From the NCBI GenBank assembly GCA_003972955.1, contig QOAQ01000136.1:1-33310 (forward strand): a stretch of DNA of 33,310 bases, written 5' to 3'. Position numbers and translations under genes: made by a program. Numbering within the stretch: the stretch's first letter is position 1; every line of letters starts with the position of its first letter. This stretch comes from Aquificaceae bacterium. Lineage in GTDB: Bacteria; Pseudomonadota; Gammaproteobacteria; Thiotrichales; Thiotrichaceae. Below, piece by piece: positions 23,736 to 32,880 of the stretch. The notes beneath the pieces were generated by a model. It worked only from the letters and a program-made list of their open reading frames with translations, made no database searches and was not told the origin of the DNA.

Positions 23736-26042
23736 ATGATAGAACAATATGCAAAAACACTCATAAAATGGCGTTGGTTAGCTATTTTATTAGTGCTAGT
23801 TGGCGTTGTGCTTGCGAGTAGTGGTGCGCGTTTTCTTCACTTTAATAATGATTATAAAATTTTCTTCGATGCCTCCGATAAACGGCTTATTGCCTTTGAA
23901 AATCTACAAAAGACCTATACCAAAAATGACAATGTGCTGATGGGACTTGCACCAAAAAATGGGAAGGTTTTTACACGTGAGACATTGGCAGCGATAGAAG
24001 ATATAACCGAAAGGGCATGGAAAACACCGTATTCATTGCGCGTCGATTCCTTATCAAACTATCAACATACGGAATCAGTAGACGATGATATGTCGGTGGC
24101 AAATCTCTATGAAGAGGGTAAGAACCTGACAGATGCGGAGCTAGATCGTATCAAAAAAATTGCCGTTAATGAGCCGTTGCTTGTCCATCGTTTAGTCTCA
24201 GAAAAAGCAGATATGGCGGCAGTGAATATCACGGTTGAAATTCCACCCGATGCTGATGTCACAAAAATCACCCCAGAAATTGTGAAATCGGTACGCGATT
24301 TAAAAGCATATATTAAGGCAACTTACCCTGAGTTAGACGTTTATCTAACGGGTATTGTGATGATGAATAATGCCTTTGCCGAAGCATCGCAATACGATAT
24401 GTCACATTTAATACCACTAACCTTCTTTATGATTTTGTTAATGGTCTTTCTCCTGTTACGCAGTTTTAACGGTATTGTGGCAACGATGTTGGTGGTGCTG
24501 TTTGCGATTACTACTGCTATGGGAATTGCAGGTTGGTTAGGCATGGAATTATCCCCACCTGTTATGTCCGCCCCCGTTATTATTTTAACTCTTGCCGTTG
24601 CCGACAGTGTCCACATACTCTCAACATGGATGCAGCAGATGCGGAGCGGTATTGAGAAAAAAGCAGCCATGGTAGAAAGTTTACGCATTAATTTTGGACC
24701 TGTTTTCCTGACCTCCGTAACAACAGCCATTGGTTTCTTATCACTGAATTTTAGTGATGCGCCTCCATTTAGAGATTTAGGTAATATAACGGCAATAGGT
24801 GTAACCGCTGCCTTTTTGTTCTCAATTATCCTCTTGCCAACGTTGGCAACTCTATTGCCATCACGTGTTAAACCAAAGGATGCATCCAAAAATATCAGCT
24901 TAAAATTAATGACATCACTTGCAGATTGGGTGATTAAAAACTATAAAATTTTACTGATTGGTATGAGTGTTTTGTCAATTCTGTTAATAGTGCTTATTCC
25001 AAAGAATGTATTGAATGATGTTTATGTCGAATACTTTGATGAGCGTATCGAATTTAGAACCGATACTGATTTTGTGGTCAAAAACCTAACGGGTATTTAT
25101 TTTGTTGATTATTCTTTAGATACCAAGGAGGCAGGTGCTATTTCTGAGCCAGAAGTATTAGTACAAATTGATCAATTCACGCAATGGTTACGCACTCAAC
25201 CCGAAGTTATTCATGTGAACACCTTAAGCGATACGTTTAAGCGTTTGAATCGTAATATGCATGGTGATGATGACAGTTGGTATCGTCTACCTGATAGTAG
25301 AGAGTTGGCGGCACAGTATCTATTGCTCTATGAAATGTCACTGCCGTATGGCTTAGACCTTAATAACCAAGTGGATATTGATAAAAAAAGCACCCGTTTA
25401 AGCGTAACGCTGAAAACAATCTCAACCCAACAAGTCTTAGCCTTTGAAAAAAGAGCGAATGATTGGATGGAGAAAAATACACCTAAAATTAAAAGTGTCG
25501 GTGCAAGTCCAACCATTATGTTTGCCCACATTGGTATGACCAATATAAAAAGTATGTTGACAGGAACGACGATTGCTTTGGTCTTGATTTCATTGATTTT
25601 AATTGTGGCACTAGGCTCTTGGCGTTATGGCTTATTAAGTTTAATTCCTAACCTTATTCCTGCGGGAATGGCCTTTGGTTTTTGGGCAATCATAGATGGT
25701 GAAATTGGTTTAGCACTGTCTGTTGTTACGGCAATGACCTTAGGAATCGTGGTGGATGACACCATTCATTTTTTAAGTAAATACATGCGCGCACGTCGAG
25801 AGCAAGGCTTGAGTGCTGAGAATGCCATTCGTTATGCCTTTTCTACCGTCGGTGTTGCACTGTGGGTGACATCGTTAGCACTCATTGCAGGTTTTATGGT
25901 GTTATCGACCTCATCTTTTGAACTAAATGCAGGAATGGGTTTACTAACCTCTATTGTGATCGTTTTTGCTTTACTGGCAGACTTTTTGTTACTGCCACCG
26001 TTATTGCTTAAATTAGATGGCTGGTTGAGTGCAGGGAAGTAA
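23736..26042 (+). CDS. RND/MMPL family exporter
   Basis: Inner-membrane transporter of 768 aa in the MMPL/RND superfamily (hydrophobe or lipid exporter type, not AcrB type). Twelve helices are arranged as two repeats, with periplasmic loops at about 40-220 and 430-600. Proton-relay acidic residues are seen in helix 4 (LAVADSVHILSTWMQQM) and helix 10 (MTLGIVVDDTIHFLSKYMRA). There is no membrane-fusion protein or outer-membrane channel next to it. Instead it is followed by a LolA-like periplasmic protein, an arrangement common for this subfamily and suggestive of lipid or lipoprotein-related traffic. It is likely controlled by the upstream TetR regulator. Confidence 0.9.
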   Translation: MIEQYAKTLIKWRWLAILLVLVGVVLASSGARFLHFNNDYKIFFDASDKRLIAFENLQKTYTKNDNVLMGLAPKNGKVFTRETLAAIEDITERAWKTPYSLRVDSLSNYQHTESVDDDMSVANLYEEGKNLTDAELDRIKKIAVNEPLLVHRLVSEKADMAAVNITVEIPPDADVTKITPEIVKSVRDLKAYIKATYPELDVYLTGIVMMNNAFAEASQYDMSHLIPLTFFMILLMVFLLLRSFNGIVATMLVVLFAITTAMGIAGWLGMELSPPVMSAPVIILTLAVADSVHILSTWMQQMRSGIEKKAAMVESLRINFGPVFLTSVTTAIGFLSLNFSDAPPFRDLGNITAIGVTAAFLFSIILLPTLATLLPSRVKPKDASKNISLKLMTSLADWVIKNYKILLIGMSVLSILLIVLIPKNVLNDVYVEYFDERIEFRTDTDFVVKNLTGIYFVDYSLDTKEAGAISEPEVLVQIDQFTQWLRTQPEVIHVNTLSDTFKRLNRNMHGDDDSWYRLPDSRELAAQYLLLYEMSLPYGLDLNNQVDIDKKSTRLSVTLKTISTQQVLAFEKRANDWMEKNTPKIKSVGASPTIMFAHIGMTNIKSMLTGTTIALVLISLILIVALGSWRYGLLSLIPNLIPAGMAFGFWAIIDGEIGLALSVVTAMTLGIVVDDTIHFLSKYMRARREQGLSAENAIRYAFSTVGVALWVTSLALIAGFMVLSTSSFELNAGMGLLTSIVIVFALLADFLLLPPLLLKLDGWLSAGK

Positions 26043-26120
26043 AGAATAAAGAAGAGAGGGGGCGTTATACATATTAGAAGCCTCCTAGATTTTGTTATAG
26101 AAATAATTAAGGAAAATAAA

Positions 26121-26909
26121 ATGATGAAAATAATGATCAACGTTGCGTTACCCCTAGCGGTAAGTTTATTTGCACTCAACGCGGTTGCAGAGACACCCGA
26201 GGAGCATGGTCTGCGTATCGCTAAAGAAGCCGATGCACATGACACAGGCTTTGGTGATAACACCGCCGACATGACCATGACACTAAAAAATCGTGCAGGT
26301 CAAACCAGTACCCGTAAAATTCGTAGTAAAATATTAGAAGGTAAAGGCGATGGTGATAAATCATTATCCTTGTTTGATACCCCTGCCGATGTAAAAGGAA
26401 CTGCCATGCTAACCTTTTCGCATGGTTTAAAAGCAGATGACCAATGGCTTTATCTTCCCGCATTAAAACGTGTAAAGCGTATCAACTCACGTAATAAATC
26501 AGGGCCTTTTATGGGCAGTGAATTTGCTTTTGAAGACTTAGGCTCTCAAGAAGTTGAAAAATACACCTACAAATACCTACGTGAAGAAGCCTGTGGCAAG
26601 GGGTGGAAATGCCATGTTATCGAACGTAAACCTGCTTACAAATACTCAGGTTACAGCAAGCAAATTGGCTGGCTCGATACCAAAGAATATCGTAATGTAA
26701 AAGTGGAGTTTTATGACCGCAAAGGCAGTAAAATGAAAACACTTACCGCAACAGGATTTAAGCAATATTTAGGTAAATACTGGCGTCCTAGTGTGATGAG
26801 CATGCAAAATCATCTCACAGGAAAAAGCACCGTATTACAGTGGAGCAACTACAAATTCCGCACAGGTTTAACCACGCGTGACTTTAATAAAAATGCTCTG
26901 TCTCGATAG
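26121..26909 (+). CDS. LolA-like outer-membrane lipoprotein-sorting protein
   Basis: Periplasmic protein of 262 aa with a signal peptide cleaved after AVA (about 24). The rest matches the LolA-like family often annotated 'outer membrane lipoprotein-sorting protein': DMTMTLKNRAGQTSTRKIRS, SLSLFDTPADVKGTAMLTFS, DDQWLYLPALKRVKRINSRN, KSGPFMGSEFAFEDLG and KQIGWLDTKEYRNVKVEFYD. The half-barrel fold is expected to bind lipid or acyl chains. It is distinct from housekeeping LolA. It lies 78 bases after the RND exporter and is its likely partner. AAGGAAAATAAA precedes the ATG. Confidence 0.87.
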   Translation: MMKIMINVALPLAVSLFALNAVAETPEEHGLRIAKEADAHDTGFGDNTADMTMTLKNRAGQTSTRKIRSKILEGKGDGDKSLSLFDTPADVKGTAMLTFSHGLKADDQWLYLPALKRVKRINSRNKSGPFMGSEFAFEDLGSQEVEKYTYKYLREEACGKGWKCHVIERKPAYKYSGYSKQIGWLDTKEYRNVKVEFYDRKGSKMKTLTATGFKQYLGKYWRPSVMSMQNHLTGKSTVLQWSNYKFRTGLTTRDFNKNALSR

Positions 26910-26911
26910 GG

Positions 26912-27286
26912 ATGCCTGAGCTTACTATTTTAATCCACCTGATAGCAGCGTCAATCGCATTGTTATTAGGTGGATTTATAGTCTTTACCCAAAAAGGAAC
27001 ACAACGCCATAAAATACTAGGGCGCATTTGGGCTGTTTCCATGTTAGTGACTACCATCGGCTCCTTTGCGATTCAAACATCAGGGCAACTAAGCCAGATA
27101 CATATTTTATCTGTCGTATCACTTGTTAGTTTATTCTTCGGCATTTTTGCCATCCGTAAAGGCAATGTCAGACGACATAGAGGTTTAATGATCGGAGGAT
27201 ACACAGGATTGTTTATTGCTTTTTTATTCACCTTCGATCCAGAGCGATTGGTGGGGCAATTTTTCTTGAGTTTGTTTAGATTTTAG
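26912..27286 (+). CDS. DUF2306-like membrane protein
   Basis: Membrane protein of 124 aa with four hydrophobic segments. It fits DUF2306: ILIHLIAASIALLLGGFIVF, GTQRHKILGRIWAVSMLVT and GNVRRHRGLMIGGYTGLFIA. The paired RH motifs are typical. The function is unknown. It starts two bases after the LolA-like stop and probably depends on coupled translation, so it is likely part of the TetR-controlled operon. Its end is only 16 bases from the convergent HupE-like gene. Confidence 0.8.
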   Translation: MPELTILIHLIAASIALLLGGFIVFTQKGTQRHKILGRIWAVSMLVTTIGSFAIQTSGQLSQIHILSVVSLVSLFFGIFAIRKGNVRRHRGLMIGGYTGLFIAFLFTFDPERLVGQFFLSLFRF

Positions 27287-27302
27287 TGAAATAATTTTAG
27301 AC

Positions 27303-27902
27303 TCACGCTAATGACAGCGCCGCAACCATAAGCGCGCTTGCCGCTAACCATGAACCTAAAATACGAATAGCCACCTCTTGCCAAAAGGCTTTATTAAAGG
27401 TTTCAGCAAGTGTGATGGGGTATAAAATTAGTAGATAAACCGCAACAATATTCCCCAGTAGAAAACTCCATTTCTCTTTAGCAATTAGTTGTTCGGTACT
27501 GGAGTCTAAGCCAATAAAAAAACCACCAAGCGACATAATGATAATGGTAATCGCGGTGGGGAGGCGTTGTTGTATTATCACAAAAAGCGCAGCAATCAGC
27601 GTCATCGCAATTAGTAAATATTCACGATGCAGATCATTAAGCGTATTAATAGTTGATAGAGCATTGATCAATAAAGCAATGATAACAGCAGCGATAAAGC
27701 TAAAAAATGCACGGTGTGTTTTATCATCTTGCTTACCTAATAATAAGCCTAGCGTCAGAATTAACATGATTTGAGCAGGGACAAATAAGGGGTGTAATAG
27801 CCCATTGTAAAAACTACTTAAACCTTTAAAAACACCGTGTGCATAGACGCTATCAGGCAATAAAAAAAGCACTAAGCAATAAAAAACAAGTGATGGTTTC
27901 AT
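27303..27902 (-). CDS. HupE/UreJ-like membrane protein (divergent)
   Basis: Membrane protein of 199 aa with a signal peptide ending VYA, so the mature chain would begin HG. AHGVFKGLSSFYNGLLHPLF resembles the HupE/UreJ start, but the usual metal-binding GxDH after HPL is replaced by VPAQ, so nickel transport cannot be assumed. About six helices follow. The start at 27902 is preferred: an in-frame ATG at 27938 lies inside the upstream gene and would bury the signal peptide. It begins seven bases after the stop of the larger HupE/UreJ-type gene. Confidence 0.65.
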   Translation of the reverse strand: MKPSLVFYCLVLFLLPDSVYAHGVFKGLSSFYNGLLHPLFVPAQIMLILTLGLLLGKQDDKTHRAFFSFIAAVIIALLINALSTINTLNDLHREYLLIAMTLIAALFVIIQQRLPTAITIIIMSLGGFFIGLDSSTEQLIAKEKWSFLLGNIVAVYLLILYPITLAETFNKAFWQEVAIRILGSWLAASALMVAALSLA

Positions 27903-27909
27903 GGCGGAG

Positions 27910-29073
27910 TTATCCATTAATAAGTTGCAAACGGTCAAGTGTCCAGTACAGACCTGTTACGCCAATTAATAAAGAGGCGGGGATAACCACGCGGGTTTTA
28001 TACCAAGGGCGTTGCTTAAACCATAGAGATAGCCCAAAAAAGGTCATAAAAATAATACCAAGTTGTCCTAATTCAACACCAATATTAAAACTAATCAAGG
28101 CAGTAAAAAAGGCATCTTTGGGCATACCAAAATCACCTAAGGCACTGGCAAAGCCAATACCGTGCAAGAGTCCAAAAGCAAACACTAATAACAGACGACT
28201 GTTATGGAGTTTTTTTGCAAAAATATTTTCAAAACCCGCATAGGCAATCGAGAAAGCAATTAAGGGTTGGACGATATTTGCAGGTAAGCTAATAATGCCA
28301 TTCACCGATAAGCCTAAGGTAATCGTATGTGCCACAGTAAACATAGTGACTTGTAGCAATAGAGGTTTTAATTTAGTGCTAAAGAAAAACAATGCCAGTA
28401 TAAAAAGAATATGATCCATACCACGCGGGAAAATATGCACAAAACCCAGTTCGATATAGTTTTTAATCACCGTTAAAATCGGTTTTTTAATCTCAATTTT
28501 ATCCAATGAAAAGGCATCACTAGGAATATCTTTACGAATCCATTGCCATTCCGACCAATGCCAGAGTCCTTTTTCTTTATCAATCTGGCGCAAACGCACG
28601 GCATTATCACCAAAAGAAAGCGGGTAATACCATTGCAAAGCATGTGAATTAGGTGGAAGCTTGCCCGTTAAAGTAATCACACTAATACGAGGTACTTTAA
28701 CGTAACCCCGCTCAGGAATCTCCACCTTAGTAATTGTTAAAGGAATTACTTTTCCATCTTGATTACTCAGTTTTACCCGCTCAATAAAGGTCTTTTTAAA
28801 GGATTCAAAAGGTACGGCTAATGCCTCACTTTGCAGTTTACGCAAGGCATCATACTGACTCGCATTAGGGGCATCTTTGGTATTTTTATAACGCCCATTA
28901 ATACCCGTTAGCAATGCCTCAATACTCGCGCGCGCTTCAATATTAATAGCACCACTGGCATCAACATTAATTTCGATTAAGGCAGGTTTTACTAAATCAG
29001 CCATGCTGTTTAGTGGCAATAGCAGTAATAAGTATAAGAAAAAAAAGGGGAGACGCATTGCTTGTTTGCTCAT
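27910..29073 (-). CDS. HupE/UreJ_2-type membrane protein
   Basis: Protein of 387 aa: a signal peptide (ending near NSMA), a periplasmic beta-rich domain (about 26-215) and a C-terminal membrane domain of the HupE/UreJ_2 family. Conserved segments are GFVHIFPRGMDHILFILALF, FTVAHTITLGLS, FGLLHGIGFAS and FNIGVELGQLG. The histidines and acidic residues in these motifs suggest metal or proton handling, but no urease, hydrogenase or nickel gene is in the window. It starts either at 29073 or at an in-frame ATG at 29058; neither has a strong ribosome-binding site. The second HupE-like gene follows directly. Confidence 0.82.
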   Translation of the reverse strand: MSKQAMRLPFFFLYLLLLLPLNSMADLVKPALIEINVDASGAINIEARASIEALLTGINGRYKNTKDAPNASQYDALRKLQSEALAVPFESFKKTFIERVKLSNQDGKVIPLTITKVEIPERGYVKVPRISVITLTGKLPPNSHALQWYYPLSFGDNAVRLRQIDKEKGLWHWSEWQWIRKDIPSDAFSLDKIEIKKPILTVIKNYIELGFVHIFPRGMDHILFILALFFFSTKLKPLLLQVTMFTVAHTITLGLSVNGIISLPANIVQPLIAFSIAYAGFENIFAKKLHNSRLLLVFAFGLLHGIGFASALGDFGMPKDAFFTALISFNIGVELGQLGIIFMTFFGLSLWFKQRPWYKTRVVIPASLLIGVTGLYWTLDRLQLING

Positions 29074-29082
29074 TTTGTGTAG

Positions 29083-29472
29083 CTATAGGAAGGGGTTAAG
29101 CAATCGAACACCACAAGATTCAAAGTCTTTTATATTACGAGTCACCAATGTCAGATCATGAATAACCGCAGTGGCTGCAATTAACATATCAGCTTGCGTG
29201 CGTATTTTTCCCTGTGCTTGTAAATTGCCACGACTTTCACCTGCATAGCGTGCAATATTATCGCTAACGGCTAATACGGTGCAGTAATCTTGCAGAAAAT
29301 TGTCCAACCATAAACGAATACGTGGATTAGGCTGCCATGATAAACCAAAATATAACTCATCCACCGTAATGCTACTGAGATGAATATGTTGATGCTGACT
29401 TGCCCATGTCCAAACACCTTTATTCGGTTGCGGACGCGCTAACTCGCTAATAATATTGGTATCACACAACAT
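29083..29472 (-). CDS. vapC: VapC-type PIN-domain toxin
   Basis: PIN-domain ribonuclease of 129 aa, toxin of a type II system. It has acidic active-site residues Asp4 (CDTNIISELARP), Glu39 (TVDELYFGL), Asp95 (TQADMLIAATA) and Asp116 (TRNIKDFE). The NIISELARPQPN start resembles the FitB/VapC subgroup. The gene begins two bases after the antitoxin stop, the usual order. It lies between trkH and the HupE pair. All catalytic residues are intact. Confidence 0.92.
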   Translation of the reverse strand: MLCDTNIISELARPQPNKGVWTWASQHQHIHLSSITVDELYFGLSWQPNPRIRLWLDNFLQDYCTVLAVSDNIARYAGESRGNLQAQGKIRTQADMLIAATAVIHDLTLVTRNIKDFESCGVRLLNPFL

Positions 29473-29474
29473 AT

Positions 29475-29717
29475 TTACAGCTCATTTGCAAAAGGGTTGG
29501 GACGATTCTGACGTTTTACCTCAGGAAAAGGATTATTATTTAATTTAAGCTGATGCAGTGTTTTAAACGCAGTACACAAGCCTTGTGTCGTTTCCTGCTT
29601 TTTCATGCGAATAAGTTCTCTCAGTGCAAAGTCTATTAATTCGCGTTTGGTTTTTAGCCCTGTTAATAAAAAAGCTTCAGTGGTTAGCTGGTCATTTAAG
29701 ACGATATTTGTACGCAT
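29475..29717 (-). CDS. vapB: VapB-type antitoxin
   Basis: Antitoxin of 80 aa. MRTNIVLNDQLTTEAFLLTG followed by TKRELIDFALRELIRMKKQE is the VapB DNA-binding pattern (ribbon-helix-helix-like, VapB family). The C-terminal tail (NNNPFPEVKRQNRPNPFAN) should wrap the VapC toxin. A strong AGGAGGT ribosome-binding site lies close to the ATG. The upstream repeats are candidate operators for autoregulation by the VapBC complex. Confidence 0.9.
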   Translation of the reverse strand: MRTNIVLNDQLTTEAFLLTGLKTKRELIDFALRELIRMKKQETTQGLCTAFKTLHQLKLNNNPFPEVKRQNRPNPFANEL

Positions 29718-29720
29718 AGT

Positions 29721-29760
29721 ACCTCCTGCTTCTATACACCATTATAATACACCTATACAC
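29721..29760 (-). promoter_or_regulatory. vapBC promoter and repeat operator
   Basis: On the minus strand there is a perfect -10 box TATAAT (29746-29741) set among near-repeats of GGTGTATA/GGTGTATTA (29733-29760), then AGGAGGT and the vapB ATG. Three GTGTAT-type repeats around a -10 box fit autorepression by a toxin-antitoxin complex. No good -35 hexamer is visible. Confidence 0.6.
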
Positions 29761-29797
29761 ATTTATCTTAAAATAACATTTTTAATGAATTCCTCTT

Positions 29798-31249
29798 TTA
29801 ATCTCGCCAAAAAGTAGGTGAAAATAACACCAATACTGTAAATATTTCCAACCGTCCCAACAACATCGCAAAAATTCCTACCCACTTAACAAAGTCATTC
29901 ATAGGGACAAAAGTTGAGGCGACTTTTCCTAATCCTGGACCCACATTATTGATACAGGCAGCGATTGCTGAAAATGCGGTGACTTGGTCAACGCCCGCTG
30001 CTATGACTAATAACATCAGTACCGTAAATGAAAAAACATATAAGCCAAAAAATCCCCAAACGGCATTGGTGACACGATCGTCTACTTTTTTATTATCTAA
30101 TTTAATCGGCAGTAAGGCATTGGGGTGAACTAATTGTTTAATCTCGCGTAAGCCTTGTTTGGCAAGTAGTACTACGCGAACGACTTTAATCCCACCTGCG
30201 GTTGAGCCTGCACAGCCACCAATAAAGCCACTTAACACTAATAAAAGTGGCACGAAGCTTGGCCAGCTACTAAAGTCGGCAATGCCAAAGCCTGAGGTGG
30301 TCATAAAAGAAACCAGTTGAAAAGAGCCGTGGTGTAAAGCGGTTAGGGTCATTTTATAGCCATCGTGAATGGCTAATAAAACGGAAATTAATAAACTGGC
30401 AATCACTAAAATATAAAGATAGGTTTTAAACTCGGTATCTTGCCAATATGCTTTTAAATTACGCGAACGCCATGCGGTGTAGTGTAAGGCAAAATTAACA
30501 CCCGATAGGCTCATAAAGAAAATGGCGGCAATTTCTAAACTGGGGCTATCAAACCATGAGAAACTGGCATCGTGGGTAGAAAATCCGCCATTAGCGACAG
30601 TGGATAAGCTGTGCGCGATGGCATCAAACCAGCTCATTCCCAGCACTTTGTAGACTAAGGCGCAGATTAGTGTGATGACGACATAGATAAGATAGAGTGC
30701 TTTTGCCGTTTCGATAATACGGGGTGTTAATTTGGCATCTTTATTGGGGCCGGGTGCTTCGGCTTTAAACAACTGCATACCACCAATACCCAGCACAGGC
30801 AAAATAGCTACTGCTAACACGATAATGCCCATGCCTCCGAGCCATTGTAATTCTTGTCGGTAAAATAACAGCGATTGGGGTAGAGTATCTAATTGTGTCA
30901 TGACCGTTGCGCCCGTGGTGGTAAAGCCTGACATTGACTCAAACACGGCATTGGTAAAAGACATGCTCACATAGTCAGAAAGCATAAAAGGGATCGCACC
31001 AAGAATGCTGAAAATAACCCAAAAAAAGGTGACAACAACAAAACTATCACGGTTACGCAGTTCTTTTTCATAATGACGCACAGGGTAAAACAATACAAAA
31101 CCGATAATTAAGACCAAACTAAAGGTTTCAATAAATGCGTTTTGATCGCGCGCACTGTCTTGCAGTGAGATAAGAAAAGGGGGGAGCATACTGAGACTAA
31201 AGATCAGTAATAACAGTCCAAAAATCTTACTCAGTAGGCGAAAATCCAT
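29798..31249 (-). CDS. trkH: Trk potassium uptake protein TrkH
   Basis: Potassium-translocating membrane subunit of the Trk system (483 aa, usual length). The four pore-loop filters are visible: SGFTTTGATVMTQLD, STVANGGFSTHD, FMTTSGFGIADF and NNVGPGLGKVAS. Ten or more membrane helices are expected. It follows trkA on the same strand with a 21-base gap, forming a trkA-trkH unit. ATP- and NAD-linked gating is provided by TrkA. Confidence 0.95.
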   Translation of the reverse strand: MDFRLLSKIFGLLLLIFSLSMLPPFLISLQDSARDQNAFIETFSLVLIIGFVLFYPVRHYEKELRNRDSFVVVTFFWVIFSILGAIPFMLSDYVSMSFTNAVFESMSGFTTTGATVMTQLDTLPQSLLFYRQELQWLGGMGIIVLAVAILPVLGIGGMQLFKAEAPGPNKDAKLTPRIIETAKALYLIYVVITLICALVYKVLGMSWFDAIAHSLSTVANGGFSTHDASFSWFDSPSLEIAAIFFMSLSGVNFALHYTAWRSRNLKAYWQDTEFKTYLYILVIASLLISVLLAIHDGYKMTLTALHHGSFQLVSFMTTSGFGIADFSSWPSFVPLLLVLSGFIGGCAGSTAGGIKVVRVVLLAKQGLREIKQLVHPNALLPIKLDNKKVDDRVTNAVWGFFGLYVFSFTVLMLLVIAAGVDQVTAFSAIAACINNVGPGLGKVASTFVPMNDFVKWVGIFAMLLGRLEIFTVLVLFSPTFWRD

Positions 31250-31270
31250 TAAGTGAATCTCTTTGTTTGA

Positions 31271-32626
31271 TTATTCAGCGATCTGGAAGTGATTTTCAAT
31301 ATGGGCAATTAGATTTTGCGGGGTGAGCAGTAGGATACGGTCTCTTGCTTGTAGCATGATTTCATCGGATGGTCTGAATAATTGATTGTCTCGAATAATT
31401 GCGCTGATGCTGATGTCTTCAGCTAGCTCGATTTGGGTAGGTGTCAAGCCAATAATACGTGAAGTTTCAGGTGTGCCTTCAAGGATAATTTCTAAGACTT
31501 CTAATGCAGTGCTGTGAATAGGGCAGACATTGACGATACCACCACCTCGCACATAGCGCAAAATACTGGCAGAGGTAATACGCTCAGGAGAAAAAACCGT
31601 ATCAATGGCGTCACTCGGTATCATATCGGCATAGGTGACTTTATTCACTAAGCATAAGGTTCGTTTTACGCCTAATTTTTTCGTTAACATACTGGAGAGA
31701 ATATTTACCTCATCGCTAGAGGTTAAGGCACAAAATAAATCACTGTCGGCAATGCCTTCTTCTTTTAATAAAGCGGGGTTGGTCGCATCGCCACAAAGTA
31801 CCATTACTTTTTCAAGATCTTCGGCAAGATCATTGGCGCGTTGGCTGTCTTGTTCGATAATTTTAAGGTTAAATTTTCCCTGCAAAGCCTTCGCAAGGCG
31901 TTTTCCGATATGTCCGCCTCCTGCTAAGATAATCCGTTTATAGTGTTGTTGATCAGTCATAAAAAGCGCGAGGCTTTCATCTAAATGATCTTCGGACACC
32001 AGATACAATAAACGATCCCCTGCATTAATAATCGTCGAGCGTTCAACCGCTACTCTTTGTTTTTCTTGGAAGAGGGCGACACAAAATAACTGTGGGGCAA
32101 GTGATCGCAATGATTCAATACTACATTTATCTGCTGATGAATTTTCTTCAATATCAATCGAAACCAGTTTGACTATACCCTGTGCAAAACTATGTAATTG
32201 TTGCGTTCCAGGGTACTCAATAATATGTTGAATATGCTCGGTGACTAAGGATTCAGGGCTAATTAAGGTATCAATGGGGATGTTATTTTTAGTGAATAAT
32301 TCAGGATGGGCAAGATAATGGGCATCACGAATACGCGCAATAATCCGCGGGGTTTTAAACAATATCCATGCAATATGACACGCCACCATATTGTCTTCAT
32401 CTTGATGCATCACGGATATTAATAAATCAGCCTCTTGTATATTCGCCTGCTTCAAGGTTTCAGGAAAAGTACCTCTACCCACAACGATCGCAATATCGCT
32501 ACTCTCTTGTAACTGCCGTAAATGCCCCGCATTGGTATCAATAACAACAACATTATTACCTTCATTAGAAAGGCTTCTAGCAACAGATGCCCCCGTGTGT
32601 CCTGCTCCTAGAATAATAATATTCAA
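31271..32626 (-). CDS. trkA: Trk potassium uptake regulatory protein TrkA
   Basis: Cytosolic NAD(H)-binding gating subunit (451 aa). There are two tandem RCK units: the first begins MNIIILGAGHTGASVARSLS with acidic VIDTN at the end of the second strand, the second begins RIILAGGGHIGKRLAKALQG. Each is followed by a RCK_C subdomain. Both nucleotide motifs are intact. It is the first gene of the trkA-trkH pair. It is divergent from recB across a 254-base AT-rich gap in which no clear promoter or terminator was identified. Confidence 0.95.
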   Translation of the reverse strand: MNIIILGAGHTGASVARSLSNEGNNVVVIDTNAGHLRQLQESSDIAIVVGRGTFPETLKQANIQEADLLISVMHQDEDNMVACHIAWILFKTPRIIARIRDAHYLAHPELFTKNNIPIDTLISPESLVTEHIQHIIEYPGTQQLHSFAQGIVKLVSIDIEENSSADKCSIESLRSLAPQLFCVALFQEKQRVAVERSTIINAGDRLLYLVSEDHLDESLALFMTDQQHYKRIILAGGGHIGKRLAKALQGKFNLKIIEQDSQRANDLAEDLEKVMVLCGDATNPALLKEEGIADSDLFCALTSSDEVNILSSMLTKKLGVKRTLCLVNKVTYADMIPSDAIDTVFSPERITSASILRYVRGGGIVNVCPIHSTALEVLEIILEGTPETSRIIGLTPTQIELAEDISISAIIRDNQLFRPSDEIMLQARDRILLLTPQNLIAHIENHFQIAE

Positions 32627-32880
32627 GATAGACTCCTTTACTCAAAAAAAACTTCTAAATATTATTGGATGATGGTGTAAAGCTGTGATTATTTTTCTCC
32701 TAAATCCTAAGCTTATTAAAAGGGGCAGGGGTAAAATCACAGGGTAATACCCTTATTAATTGAGGCATTATAGAAAAAATTGATAAAGGTAAATACCTTT
32801 TTTCTGAAAAATACTAAATTGCCCCGAAAATTACAAAAGTTACAAACTATAAGACTGCATCATGCGGTATAGTTGCTCCT

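Noticed and set aside
24341-24889. 182-codon open frame on the minus strand
   Set aside because: It is antisense to the RND exporter coding region, with no ribosome-binding site and no recognisable domain.
25832-26278. 148-codon minus-strand frame spanning the end of the RND exporter and the start of the LolA-like gene
   Set aside because: It overlaps two well-supported genes on the other strand and reads as low-complexity antisense sequence.
27839-28243. 134-codon plus-strand frame
   Set aside because: It is antisense to the HupE/UreJ genes, and its composition (Lys/Ser/Pro-rich) looks like a shadow.
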